DNA of 64,000 nt from the NCBI GenBank assembly GCA_016218715.1, contig JACRDG010000115.1:1-64000 (forward strand), in the 5' to 3' direction. This stretch comes from Desulfomonile tiedjei (GTDB lineage: Bacteria > Desulfobacterota > Desulfomonilia > Desulfomonilales > Desulfomonilaceae). The notes below the pieces were generated by a model that did not search any database, was not told the origin of the DNA, and saw only the letters and a list, made by a program, of their open reading frames with translations. Made by a program: the position numbers and the translations under genes. The stretch's first letter is position 1. Each line of letters begins with the position of its first letter. This document shows positions 17,589-26,213 of the stretch, piece after piece.

Positions 17589-19400
17589 ATGAGAATTAAG
17601 GCGCTAATGAGGTACCTCCCGGTACTGTCCATTGTCTTGGTGGCCGGGACTCTTTTGGTAATTGTCGTACTCTTTACCTTGCGAAACATCAACGCGCAAA
17701 ACGAGCGCATGGAAGAGTTCGCCGCGCGGCAGGGGGTGTCCGTAATTCGGAGCCTCGAGGCAGGGACCCGCACGGGCTTTATGCAGTCGGACTGGGGACT
17801 CGAGCAGCTCCAGTTGCTCATCGAGCAGGCAGCCAAGGACCCGGACGTGGAATGGGCAGGACTGATCAACGCGAACCGGATCATCGTCGCGCACAGCGAG
17901 CCGGCCAAGATCGGCCTCCGACTCCTCATGGGCGAGGAGATGAATCTGGTCAAGGCGGTTATCCGCACGGGAGAGCCGCTCTCTTTCAAGAGGCAGCTTC
18001 CCGACGGCCGGGCGATCTTCGAAATCTGGATGCCGTTCACCCCGATTCCCGATCAGATCGCAGAGGCCGAGCTTATGGCCCGCCATACCCGCATTGGCCA
18101 AGAACTGCTCGGCGTGTTCGATTCTGACCACAAGCCGGTCGTGTTCCTGGGCCTAAAGATGGACCGATTCAAGGAGATGCGCCAACAGGACATCGTGTTG
18201 GGCGTGTTCATGGGCGCGATCCTGTTCGTCATCGGTTCTGCGAGCGTGTATTTCATTTTCGTGGTGCAGAATTCGTATCTCGTGCGCAAGACCCTCGACG
18301 AAATGCGGACCTACACGCGAAACGTGGTAGAGAGCATGGCAAACGGTCTCATCACCACGGATCGTTTTTTGAGGGTCGCGACGTTCAACTCCACCGCCTT
18401 GGAAATTCTGAAGAAACCCCGGGAACAAGTGGAAGGCTGCGTTATTTCGGAACTGTTGCCGGTGGAAGACGAGATCAGACAAGTCCTCGCCGACCCGGAG
18501 GAGATTATCGAAAAAGAGATAAAGATCTCCAGCGACGGCAAGGATCGCGCGTTTCTCGGCGTCTCGGTATCATCACTCAAGGAACCGGATTCAGCACTCA
18601 GCCGCGGGGCGGTGATCATCGTGCGCGACCTGACCGTAATCCGCGACCTGGAACAAAAAGTGATCGTCAGCGAGAAGTTTGCCGCGCTGGGCCGTCTTTC
18701 CGCAGGCGTGGCGCATGAAATACGCAATCCGCTCAATTCGATCCGGGGTTTCATCCAGTATTTCCAGAAGAAACTGCCGTTGGAGGAAGAAGACTACCGG
18801 TACACCGACTTGATGCTCACCGAAGTGGATCGCTTGAACAGGGTCATATCGAGACTGTTGGCCTATTCAAGGCCCAGAGAGCCGAAGCTGAGCATCCGCT
18901 CCCCGGAGGATATCCTTGACCACTGCATTCGTGTCGTCTCCCGGGAGGCCGGCGAAGCCGGGGTGGAAATTGTCAAGAAACCAGGTGGCGAAGAAGCCCC
19001 GCTCGTGCTCATGGACACAGACCAGATGACGCAGGTGTTCATCAACATCCTGGTGAACGCCATGGAGTCCGCACCGCGAGGCGGCAAGGTGTTCGTCGAG
19101 TACGGCAGCGACGGTCAAGGCAAGTGCCAAATTGTCGTCGAAGACACCGGTGAAGGGATTCCCCGAGAAAACCTGGACAAGATCTTCGATCCCTTCTTTT
19201 CAACCAAGAAAAAAGGGACCGGATTGGGTTTGGCCATTGTCAAAAGTATCATTGAGGGTCATGGTGGAGAGATTGAGGTGGAATCCGAGCCCGGTAAAGG
19301 GACCCGGTTCATCATAACCCTGAACGCGTACGTGCTCGCCGGTGATAACGAGATGCCACCCTCGGTAGAGGATGAGCCCAGGGCTGTCGGTTCCTCATAA
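17589..19400 (+). CDS. Membrane sensor histidine kinase, NtrB/ZraS type
   Basis: 603 residues. One transmembrane helix lies at about 11-30 and another at about 202-228, bracketing a periplasmic Cache-like sensor (residues 40-195). A PAS domain follows (YTRNVVESMANGLITTDRFL, about 247-350). HisKA has GVAHEIRNPLNSIRGFIQYF with His near residue 376. HATPase boxes include INILVNAMESAPRGG, DTGEGIPRENLDKIFDPFFS and GTGLGLAIVKSIIEGHGG. It is followed 192 bp later by a sigma-54-type response regulator, its likely partner. The signal is not evident. Confidence 0.92.
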   Translation: MRIKALMRYLPVLSIVLVAGTLLVIVVLFTLRNINAQNERMEEFAARQGVSVIRSLEAGTRTGFMQSDWGLEQLQLLIEQAAKDPDVEWAGLINANRIIVAHSEPAKIGLRLLMGEEMNLVKAVIRTGEPLSFKRQLPDGRAIFEIWMPFTPIPDQIAEAELMARHTRIGQELLGVFDSDHKPVVFLGLKMDRFKEMRQQDIVLGVFMGAILFVIGSASVYFIFVVQNSYLVRKTLDEMRTYTRNVVESMANGLITTDRFLRVATFNSTALEILKKPREQVEGCVISELLPVEDEIRQVLADPEEIIEKEIKISSDGKDRAFLGVSVSSLKEPDSALSRGAVIIVRDLTVIRDLEQKVIVSEKFAALGRLSAGVAHEIRNPLNSIRGFIQYFQKKLPLEEEDYRYTDLMLTEVDRLNRVISRLLAYSRPREPKLSIRSPEDILDHCIRVVSREAGEAGVEIVKKPGGEEAPLVLMDTDQMTQVFINILVNAMESAPRGGKVFVEYGSDGQGKCQIVVEDTGEGIPRENLDKIFDPFFSTKKKGTGLGLAIVKSIIEGHGGEIEVESEPGKGTRFIITLNAYVLAGDNEMPPSVEDEPRAVGSS

Positions 19401-19592
19401 TGGGAGGCCCCGATGGTGTTTGTGGTCAATAGAACCGCCCGAGGACCCATTGAAACAGCGGTGCATCTCTCGCCTCCGTCCCAGGAAACCTTTCCGATGT
19501 GACGGTCTCGCCGTCCTCGTGGCGGGGCACACCTGCGACTTCACCTGAACGCCCAGGATGAGATACCCCATACGTGCGGGATAGGATGATCT

Positions 19593-20993
19593 ATGACAGT
19601 TCCCAAGTCAAAGATCCTCGTGGTGGACGACGAGTCATCACAACGCAAAATGCTCAAAGCCAACCTTTCGTTGGACGGCTATGAGGTGGTCGAGGCAGAA
19701 GACGGTTCTCATGCTATTGCCCGGGTCGCGGAGGAGTTCTTCGATCTTGTCCTGATGGACAATCGCATGACCCATGTGGACGGCATCGAGGCGCTGAAAC
19801 AGATCAAGCAGATCTCACCGGGGATCCCGGTCATCATCATCACGGCTTATGCATCTGTGGAAACCGCCGTACAAGCGCTCCAGTCAGGCGCGCACGACTA
19901 CCTCACCAAGCCGCTCGATATCGACGAGCTACGGATCAAGGTACAGCAGACGCTCGAGTTCTGGCGGCTTAAAGAAGAAAACATTCTTCAGAAGCGCCGG
20001 ATTGAAAATCTCTTTGACGCATCCAGCATCATAGGCCGTTCCCAGACGATGAAGGAGGTCATGGAGCGAGTAGCGCAAGTGGCTCCCTCCGAAGCGACCG
20101 TGCTCATCTTAGGGGAATCCGGAACGGGAAAAGAACTGATCGCGAACGCGCTGCATCAGGGATCTTCCCGGACAGACCGGCGGTTCATCAAAGTCAATTG
20201 TGCGGCCCTTCCTGAGACGCTCCTCGAGAGCGAGCTGTTCGGGCACGAGAAAGGAGCGTTTACCGGAGCCATCGCTCGCAGACCCGGTCGGTTCGAACTG
20301 GCCGATGGTGGAACGATCTTCCTTGACGAAATCGGCGAGATGACCCTTGCTACGCAGTCCAAGCTCCTCCGGGTCGTTCAGGAGCGGGAGTTCGAGCCGG
20401 TCGGATCGACGAAGACCGTCAAAGTGGATATCAGGATCATCACCGCGACGAACCGAAATCTGGAAGAAGAGGTCAAGGCCGGAAGATTCAGAGAAGATCT
20501 CTTCTACCGCCTCAACGTTGTTCCCATCCCGTTGCCTCCCCTGAGAGAGCGGAAGGAAGACATACCGCTGCTCGTGGAACACTTCCTCAAGGTCTACAAT
20601 GAGAAAAACGGCCGCAATCTGCAAGGATTCCACCCGCGTGCCCTGGACGCTCTGATGCGCTATGCTTGGCCGGGAAACATCAGAGAGCTGGAAAACGTGG
20701 TGGAACGTTCCGTCATCCTCTCCCGGGACGATTATGTCCCCTTTTCCGAGCTTCCCCTCCCCGTACGCGAGGCAACCGGTGACTCTGATGTAAAGGAAAT
20801 TCGAGAAGGCCTGCGTCCGGGCATGACCATCAGAGAAATGGAGAAAGAGTTGATCGTCAAAACTCTCGAAGAGAACGACGGCAACCGTACCCGTACCGCG
20901 CGGGTCTTGGGAATAACGCGGCGTACTCTCCAACACAAGCTCAAGGAATTCGGAATCGACCAGCCTGCCGCGGATGCAGCAGCGGAGGGTTGA
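19593..20993 (+). CDS. Sigma-54-dependent response regulator, NtrC/ZraR type
   Basis: 466 residues. The receiver spans residues 1-120 with Asp56 in DLVLMDNRM and the acidic pair VDDE. The AAA+ domain (about 145-385) has Walker A GESGTGKE, GAFTGA for sigma-54 contact (HEKGAFTGAI), Walker B GGTIFLDEIGEM, and the arginine-finger region FREDLFYRLNV. A Fis-type HTH ends the protein (NRTRTARVLGITRRTLQHKL). It activates RpoN promoters by ATP hydrolysis when phosphorylated, presumably by the kinase at 17589. The two are spaced, not overlapping. Confidence 0.94.
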   Translation: MTVPKSKILVVDDESSQRKMLKANLSLDGYEVVEAEDGSHAIARVAEEFFDLVLMDNRMTHVDGIEALKQIKQISPGIPVIIITAYASVETAVQALQSGAHDYLTKPLDIDELRIKVQQTLEFWRLKEENILQKRRIENLFDASSIIGRSQTMKEVMERVAQVAPSEATVLILGESGTGKELIANALHQGSSRTDRRFIKVNCAALPETLLESELFGHEKGAFTGAIARRPGRFELADGGTIFLDEIGEMTLATQSKLLRVVQEREFEPVGSTKTVKVDIRIITATNRNLEEEVKAGRFREDLFYRLNVVPIPLPPLRERKEDIPLLVEHFLKVYNEKNGRNLQGFHPRALDALMRYAWPGNIRELENVVERSVILSRDDYVPFSELPLPVREATGDSDVKEIREGLRPGMTIREMEKELIVKTLEENDGNRTRTARVLGITRRTLQHKLKEFGIDQPAADAAAEG

Positions 20994-21146
20994 GCAGGCC
21001 TCGCAGCCGCGTTCGCTCGGTGCGAGGCAACCTTAGACCGCAGGGCACGGCCAGCGCACTGGAGACCGTACCGCCCGGCCTGGGATCGGACCTGAGCCTG
21101 TGAGTGGACCATAGTCCTGCTGAGGAGCATTTCGGCCAGGTGTATC

Positions 21147-21377
21147 ATGGACCATCTCAGCTCGGTCAGATCCCCGCAGCACGCAGAGGCCTTGAAAGAG
21201 CGCGATCGATTCCTCTTCGCCCACCCCGAACTCGCGAACCTGCAGAAGCAGATCGATCGCAGACTCAAGGGAGCGACCACCGAGCACAACCGACTGGTCC
21301 TGATTCACCGTTTGATGATGGATTCCTTCATAGAGCTGGACGAGAAGCTTCAATACCTCATGGGGCGAGGTCGTTAG
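21147..21377 (+). CDS. Small hypothetical protein
   Basis: 76 residues, highly charged and predicted helical (AEALKERDRFLFAHPELANL, then KQIDRRLKGATTEHNRLVLI). Composition is protein-like and the frame is GC3-rich. The ATG follows GGCCAGGTGTATC, so the ribosome site (CAGGT) is weak. Located 153 bp after the sigma-54 regulator. No family recognised. Confidence 0.6.
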   Translation: MDHLSSVRSPQHAEALKERDRFLFAHPELANLQKQIDRRLKGATTEHNRLVLIHRLMMDSFIELDEKLQYLMGRGR

Positions 21378-21657
21378 GCTTGGCATTGGGTCCAGCGGGT
21401 TCTGCCCCATCATTTCACTCCGGGCATTATTGTTGACAACGGCCACGAAGGCCGCGATATCGGTGTCTTCCCCGCCTCGAAGTGTTGCAATATATTGATT
21501 TTGCTGTTACAAAGTTGCGTGCAGGGAGGAGCAGGACTCCACGCTCGGTGCTCACACTGGGGAGGCCGGACGAGAGGTTGGCGGTTCCGCCATCAATCAC
21601 GGAAGGGAGACCGGTCCGCGTTCCAGCACCCACAGGTGCGGGAGGCGGCATGGTGCG

Positions 21658-23937
21658 ATGGCCGCATTCTTCTCACGAGATAAAACCAGGGCACTCTTCG
21701 ACGCCATCCAGCAGGGCCAGGATATGGTGGTGCGGCAGCTACTCCAGAAGGGGACTGACGTAAACTGCAGGGGGGACGGAGGGTTTACCCCGCTTATCAA
21801 GGCGATCACCGTCGGCCAGGGCCGCGTGGTCAAGGCCGTTCTGGACGAGAAACCTGACCTCAACGTAAAGGACGACCGGGGGTACACGGCGCTCATGACC
21901 GCGGTCCTCGCGAACAATGCGAGAATCTGCCGATCGCTCCTCGCCAAGGGAGCGGACACGGAAATCGGGGACAGAGAGGGAAACACGCCTCTCATGATGG
22001 CGTCGTTCCACGGCCACACGGAGGTTCTGCAATTGCTTTTGGAGCGGGGGGCTTCTGTCAATGCCCGGGCCCTGGATGGGGCTACCGCACTGATTCTGGC
22101 TCTGCGGTCAGGCCTGCCTATTGCAATGGCCAAACTGCTGGACAAGGGAGCGGAGGTCGACGCCAAGGATCAGACCGGCTGGACCTGTCTCATGCGCGCG
22201 GCAGCGGAAGGCAATATCGGGATCATTAACCTCCTCCTCAAGAAAGGCGCCAGGGTCAACGCGACCGACATCGCGGGGAGAACCGCGCTGATGAAAGCTG
22301 CGTACCAGGGTAATATCGAGGCCCTGGAGGTGCTCCTGGATGCCGGAGCGGATCCCGACGCCCGAGATCAGGCCGGCTGGACCTCGCTCATGATCGTGGC
22401 CGATCGAGGCCACGTCCAGGTGGCCAAATGCCTTCTCGACCGGGGAGCAGCGGTCGACTCGCGAGACAAGTCCGGACGAACCGCGTTGATGTGGGCTGCC
22501 CGCGCGGGGCGAGTCCCTATCGTAAGCGTCCTCCTGGACTGCGGCGCATTTATCGACGCGGCAGACCGAATGGGCATGACTCCCGTCCTCTGGGCTTCTC
22601 AGGAGGCTCACGAAGAGGTGGTGGAGCTTCTCCTTCAGCGGGGCGCCACGGTCGACGAAGAAACCGAGAAGACCATCGAAACCATGATCGAGGCCACCGA
22701 CGAAAGTCGGACGGAAACGCTCGAACTCACCCTCGACCGCGGGCTCCTGGTCGATGCGCGCGTCAAACAGGCCAGGGACGAGCTGATCTCAGCAGCCGGC
22801 GCAGCCAATGTCGAGCTCGTGCAACGGCTCCTGGCCCAAGGGGTGGACGTAAATGCCCGCAACAAATACGAAGTGACCCCTCTGATGCGAGCGTGCCATC
22901 GCGGGTATGCCGATATTGTCCGACTCCTATTGGACGCAGGGGCAGACGTGGAAGCGAGGGACAAAGACGGCAAGACCGCACTGATGAAGGCCTGCTCGGC
23001 CGGACGCCCGGACATTGTCCGGATGCTCCTTGACGCGGACGCGGACCCCAATTCAGGGACCAGGTATGGACTGACTCCCCTTATGCGCGCTTCCTACCAG
23101 GGGCGACTGGAGGTGGTGCAGCTCCTCCTCGACTGGGGTGCCGACTTCACGGCGAGAGATAAGGCGGGCTTTACCGCATTGGATTGGGCGGCTACCAAAG
23201 GGCATTCCCTGGTCGTCGACTTGCTCCAGAGCATGGGAGCACCGATGCGGAACACGGAGCCGTCCGGCGAACCGGCTACCAGGGAAACGCCCCAGCGTCG
23301 GCCGACACAAAAAGAACCAGCGGTCCTCATAGAGGATGGTTTTCACGAAGGGCGGGGCCGGGACGCCGAGGTCCTCATCGAAGCTTGCATCGGGCAAACC
23401 ACGGTTCACGTGGACCTGCTCCTCGGGTCGGGGATGGACGTCAACGCCCAGGACAGGGCCGGCAGGACATGTCTAATGTGGGCGTGTTACAAGAATCGGG
23501 GGAACATCGTGAGACGCCTCCTCCGGCAGGGAGCGGACGTCAACGTGCAGGACGCCGGCGGGCGAACCGCGCTCATGTGGGCCGTGCTCTTCGCAAGCCG
23601 AGAAGTGGTGGAGGGGATTCTCGACGGAGCGGAGATCGACCTGCAGGACCAACACGGCCGGACCGCGCTCATGTGGGCTAGTCTCGGCGGCAATGCCGAG
23701 CTCGTCCAGCGGGTTCTGGCCTCGGGGCCCGACATAGACGCCACGGACAACGAAGGCAAGACCGCGCTCATCTGGGCGTGCGAGAAGGGGCATGCCCCGG
23801 TGGTCAAAATGCTCCTCACATGGGGTGCAGACACGGCGATCACGGCCAACAACGGCAAGACTGCTCGGGATTTCGCGGTGGAACGTGCAAACGACGATGT
23901 CGTGCTCGTGCTGGACGAAACAGAACCGTCGCGCTAG
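21658..23937 (+). CDS. Large ankyrin-repeat protein
   Basis: 759 residues and about twenty ankyrin repeats of 33 residues. Examples are DREGNTPLMMASFHGHTEVL and DKSGRTALMWAARAGRVPIV. Repeats run from about residue 12 to 525. There is an irregular acidic spacer near 340-375, and a Pro/Glu/Arg linker at about 527-565 before a second block of five repeats to the end. No signal peptide, membrane helix or catalytic domain, so it is probably a cytoplasmic binding scaffold. The start follows GGGAGGCGGCATGGTGCG; the GGAGG is 11 nt away. Bacterial ankyrin arrays of this size are unusual outside host-associated lineages. Confidence 0.93.
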   Translation: MAAFFSRDKTRALFDAIQQGQDMVVRQLLQKGTDVNCRGDGGFTPLIKAITVGQGRVVKAVLDEKPDLNVKDDRGYTALMTAVLANNARICRSLLAKGADTEIGDREGNTPLMMASFHGHTEVLQLLLERGASVNARALDGATALILALRSGLPIAMAKLLDKGAEVDAKDQTGWTCLMRAAAEGNIGIINLLLKKGARVNATDIAGRTALMKAAYQGNIEALEVLLDAGADPDARDQAGWTSLMIVADRGHVQVAKCLLDRGAAVDSRDKSGRTALMWAARAGRVPIVSVLLDCGAFIDAADRMGMTPVLWASQEAHEEVVELLLQRGATVDEETEKTIETMIEATDESRTETLELTLDRGLLVDARVKQARDELISAAGAANVELVQRLLAQGVDVNARNKYEVTPLMRACHRGYADIVRLLLDAGADVEARDKDGKTALMKACSAGRPDIVRMLLDADADPNSGTRYGLTPLMRASYQGRLEVVQLLLDWGADFTARDKAGFTALDWAATKGHSLVVDLLQSMGAPMRNTEPSGEPATRETPQRRPTQKEPAVLIEDGFHEGRGRDAEVLIEACIGQTTVHVDLLLGSGMDVNAQDRAGRTCLMWACYKNRGNIVRRLLRQGADVNVQDAGGRTALMWAVLFASREVVEGILDGAEIDLQDQHGRTALMWASLGGNAELVQRVLASGPDIDATDNEGKTALIWACEKGHAPVVKMLLTWGADTAITANNGKTARDFAVERANDDVVLVLDETEPSR

Positions 23938-23943
23938 AGTGCC

Positions 23944-23960
23944 TCGGCCCCTCGGGCCGA
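23944..23960 (+). terminator. Hairpin after the ankyrin gene
   Basis: A perfect 7-bp stem TCGGCCC/GGGCCGA with a CTC loop, 6 bp past the stop codon. No U-tract follows, so termination is uncertain. Confidence 0.35.
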
Positions 23961-24023
23961 CCCGAATTCTGTGCCCGAGTGTCGTATAATATGAGCGATC
24001 GGTCTTCGAAGAGGGGACTACCT

Positions 24024-24470
24024 ATGAAACCCAGAACATACTCTTCCGGATGGATGTGCGCTTCCCGTGCTACAGTGTTGCGGGTTTCGCGTTTCCTCGT
24101 CTCATTGGCGGTCCTGCTCTCGATCGGGTTCCCCGCAGCAGCTCAAGACAAGGATGGGCTTCCACCATCCGCGACGGTGACCACGCAACAGACCGCCGAG
24201 GGGACCCAGCAGCCCGCAAAGCCTCCGGCCCCGAACAAAGCGTCGAAGGCCAAGGTGATTCAGAACAACGGCCAGCCAGCGACTGCGGTTCGGGTCCCCA
24301 AAGGGGATCCTCCCACGAGTACTGAGTTGAACTCGCGAATGAGGAACGCAATACGCACGGACCAGAATATCTCCCGGACCATGCGCCAGCTTGACGCGAC
24401 CACGCGGGACATGAGAAGAGACCTGGGCCGCATACAGAGGCTGGATAGGCTGAATAGACTCCTCCGATGA
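24024..24470 (+). CDS. Small exported protein of unknown function
   Basis: 148 residues from ATG 24024, preceded by GAGGGG at 7 nt. Residues 1-40 form a signal peptide (VSRFLVSLAVLLSIGFPAAA, cleavage before QDKDG). The mature part has a Pro/Thr/Gln-rich region, then a basic helical tail rich in Arg and Met (TMRQLDATTRDMRRDLGRIQ). An upstream in-frame ATG at 23991 is possible but lacks a ribosome site. No family recognised; likely periplasmic. Confidence 0.72.
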   Translation: MKPRTYSSGWMCASRATVLRVSRFLVSLAVLLSIGFPAAAQDKDGLPPSATVTTQQTAEGTQQPAKPPAPNKASKAKVIQNNGQPATAVRVPKGDPPTSTELNSRMRNAIRTDQNISRTMRQLDATTRDMRRDLGRIQRLDRLNRLLR

Positions 24471-24555
24471 AGGACCGCGGTCGATGCGAGTGCCTTGCCT
24501 CCCGCTTCTCGACCATGGATTCACAAGACATTTCCACGGATTGTCGAGAGACGAT

Positions 24556-26100
24556 TCAGCCTTCGGCTTCCACAAGTTCCGGCGGGATCTCGATCACGAA
24601 CTCCGTGCCGCCGTTTTCGTAGCAATCTTCAACGGTAGCGCAGCACGAGCAGTTTGCTATATCTCCGGGGCACCGGTCGCGCACGGTGGGGATACAAGAA
24701 CAGCGCCGACTTCTGAAACGGATGTTGAATCCGAAGCGCTTTGAGAAAATCTTGATCTTCAGCAGATCCGTCCCACTGCCGCCCGCGCCGAAGTCGTACT
24801 GCCTCCCCGAGGTGTACATGTCGGTCTCGCTGACGGGATAGAACCCTTCAAAGATGTTCTGTTGCTCACTCTCAGGGATCCCTACACCGTAATCTCGAAC
24901 CGTAATTGTGTACCCCGCAGGGGACATCTCTCCTGTGACCACGATACTGCCGCGGTCCGGAGTGTTTTCGATCGCGTTGCGGATCAGGCCGTCGAGCGAG
25001 GATATCAGGATGTGGCCCTGGATCTTGATGATCGCCGGGGGTGGGGGCACAAACTCGATGTCCAGGACACGATCGCCCTTCATGCGGGCGACGCGGGCTT
25101 CCGCCTCCTGAAACGCGGTTACGACTGAAACGCCTGCCCTCTGTACTGTCTCGCTGGGGAAGAAGTCGTCGATTCGCCGTCGGAGAGATTCGAGGGCCTC
25201 GGCCAAGCCGGGTTCCTCTTCCTGGCGTATCTCCACGAAATCCTTCAGATGGTCGAGGAATTGCAGAACGACCTCCCGTTCGGGGTATGCTTTGTCCTCT
25301 ACGATGTGTCCCACCTGTTTTTCGATCACCTGGAGGCGTCCCAGGTTCCTGTACAAGCGCTCAAAGGGAAAGTCCTCGGGTACGAGGCCCTTGCGCTCGA
25401 TGCGTTGCTCCATCATCTTCAGCGAGGCCTCGAGGATAGCCAGCGGCGTCTTCAGCTCATGTGAGAGGTGGTGCAGGATCTTGTTCTTGACGCGGTTGAG
25501 CCTCTCCAGTTCTTTGTAGGACTTGCTGAGACTCTCGTAGTACGAGGCGTTCTCGAGCGCGAGGGCTACATTGCCGGCCAGGGCCGCCATGATTTCAGTA
25601 TCTGCCTCGGTGAAAGAGCCGTCGATTCTGTTCAGAGCGTACAGCACTCCGAGCCGCTTTTCTCTCGACTGCAACGGGACGCAGATCATGGTGCGAGTTT
25701 TGAAGCCGGACTTCAGCTCCACCGGCCTATACAGCCGAGGGTCATTGGCCGCGTCGTGAACCAAGGCCGGTTGGCCTGTCTTGAAAACCCATCCGCAGAC
25801 ACCCTGATCTCCCGGGACCCGAATTTCGTCCCGCGCGGATGCGAGAAGGTTCTCTTTGTCCAGAACTTTTCGCCAAACGAATTCGTCCCTTTCGCTGTCG
25901 TAGAGCAGAACTCCGGCTCCCTCGCAATCAAGCACTCGCTGAACTTCGCTCACGATGACGTTGAGCAGCTGATCGAGGTCCATCGTGGACGCAAGGGCAT
26001 GAGCCGCCTTGAACAACAGGATCATTTTGGCCTGGTCTTGAAAGACCTTCGACTCCAGTTCTGCTGATAATACCGGCTCGCGATGGGGAAAATCAGACAT
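24556..26100 (-). CDS. GAF-domain histidine kinase with cysteine-rich ATPase tail
   Basis: About 514 residues with no membrane segment. The GAF domain occupies about 15-180. HisKA has ILHHLSHELKTPLAILEAS. The HATPase N box (LIRNAIENTPDRGS) and G1 box (DYGVGIPESEQQNIFEGFY) are normal, but the G2 region is replaced by YDFGAGGSGTDLLKIKIFSK. It is followed by a segment with seven cysteines (CSC, C, CSCC, C) before the end. I recall similar cysteine-bearing tails in other deltaproteobacterial kinases; a metal or Fe-S site is inference. Start chosen at ATG 26098-26100 (GGGAAGG upstream). No receiver gene adjacent. Confidence 0.87.
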   Translation of the reverse strand: MSDFPHREPVLSAELESKVFQDQAKMILLFKAAHALASTMDLDQLLNVIVSEVQRVLDCEGAGVLLYDSERDEFVWRKVLDKENLLASARDEIRVPGDQGVCGWVFKTGQPALVHDAANDPRLYRPVELKSGFKTRTMICVPLQSREKRLGVLYALNRIDGSFTEADTEIMAALAGNVALALENASYYESLSKSYKELERLNRVKNKILHHLSHELKTPLAILEASLKMMEQRIERKGLVPEDFPFERLYRNLGRLQVIEKQVGHIVEDKAYPEREVVLQFLDHLKDFVEIRQEEEPGLAEALESLRRRIDDFFPSETVQRAGVSVVTAFQEAEARVARMKGDRVLDIEFVPPPPAIIKIQGHILISSLDGLIRNAIENTPDRGSIVVTGEMSPAGYTITVRDYGVGIPESEQQNIFEGFYPVSETDMYTSGRQYDFGAGGSGTDLLKIKIFSKRFGFNIRFRSRRCSCIPTVRDRCPGDIANCSCCATVEDCYENGGTEFVIEIPPELVEAEG

Positions 26101-26213
26101 GTCGCCGCCTTCCCTGGCCTTGTTCATGAGGAGATCTCCGGAGAAACGAGGGGACTCGGCGAATCTGTTGGAATAACTGAAAAAGTCTTGGGGAAAGGAC
26201 CTCTGCCACCATT

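Noticed and set aside
23985-23990. Perfect TATAAT upstream of the small exported protein gene
   Set aside because: No -35 or extended -10 at the correct distance, so not called as a promoter.
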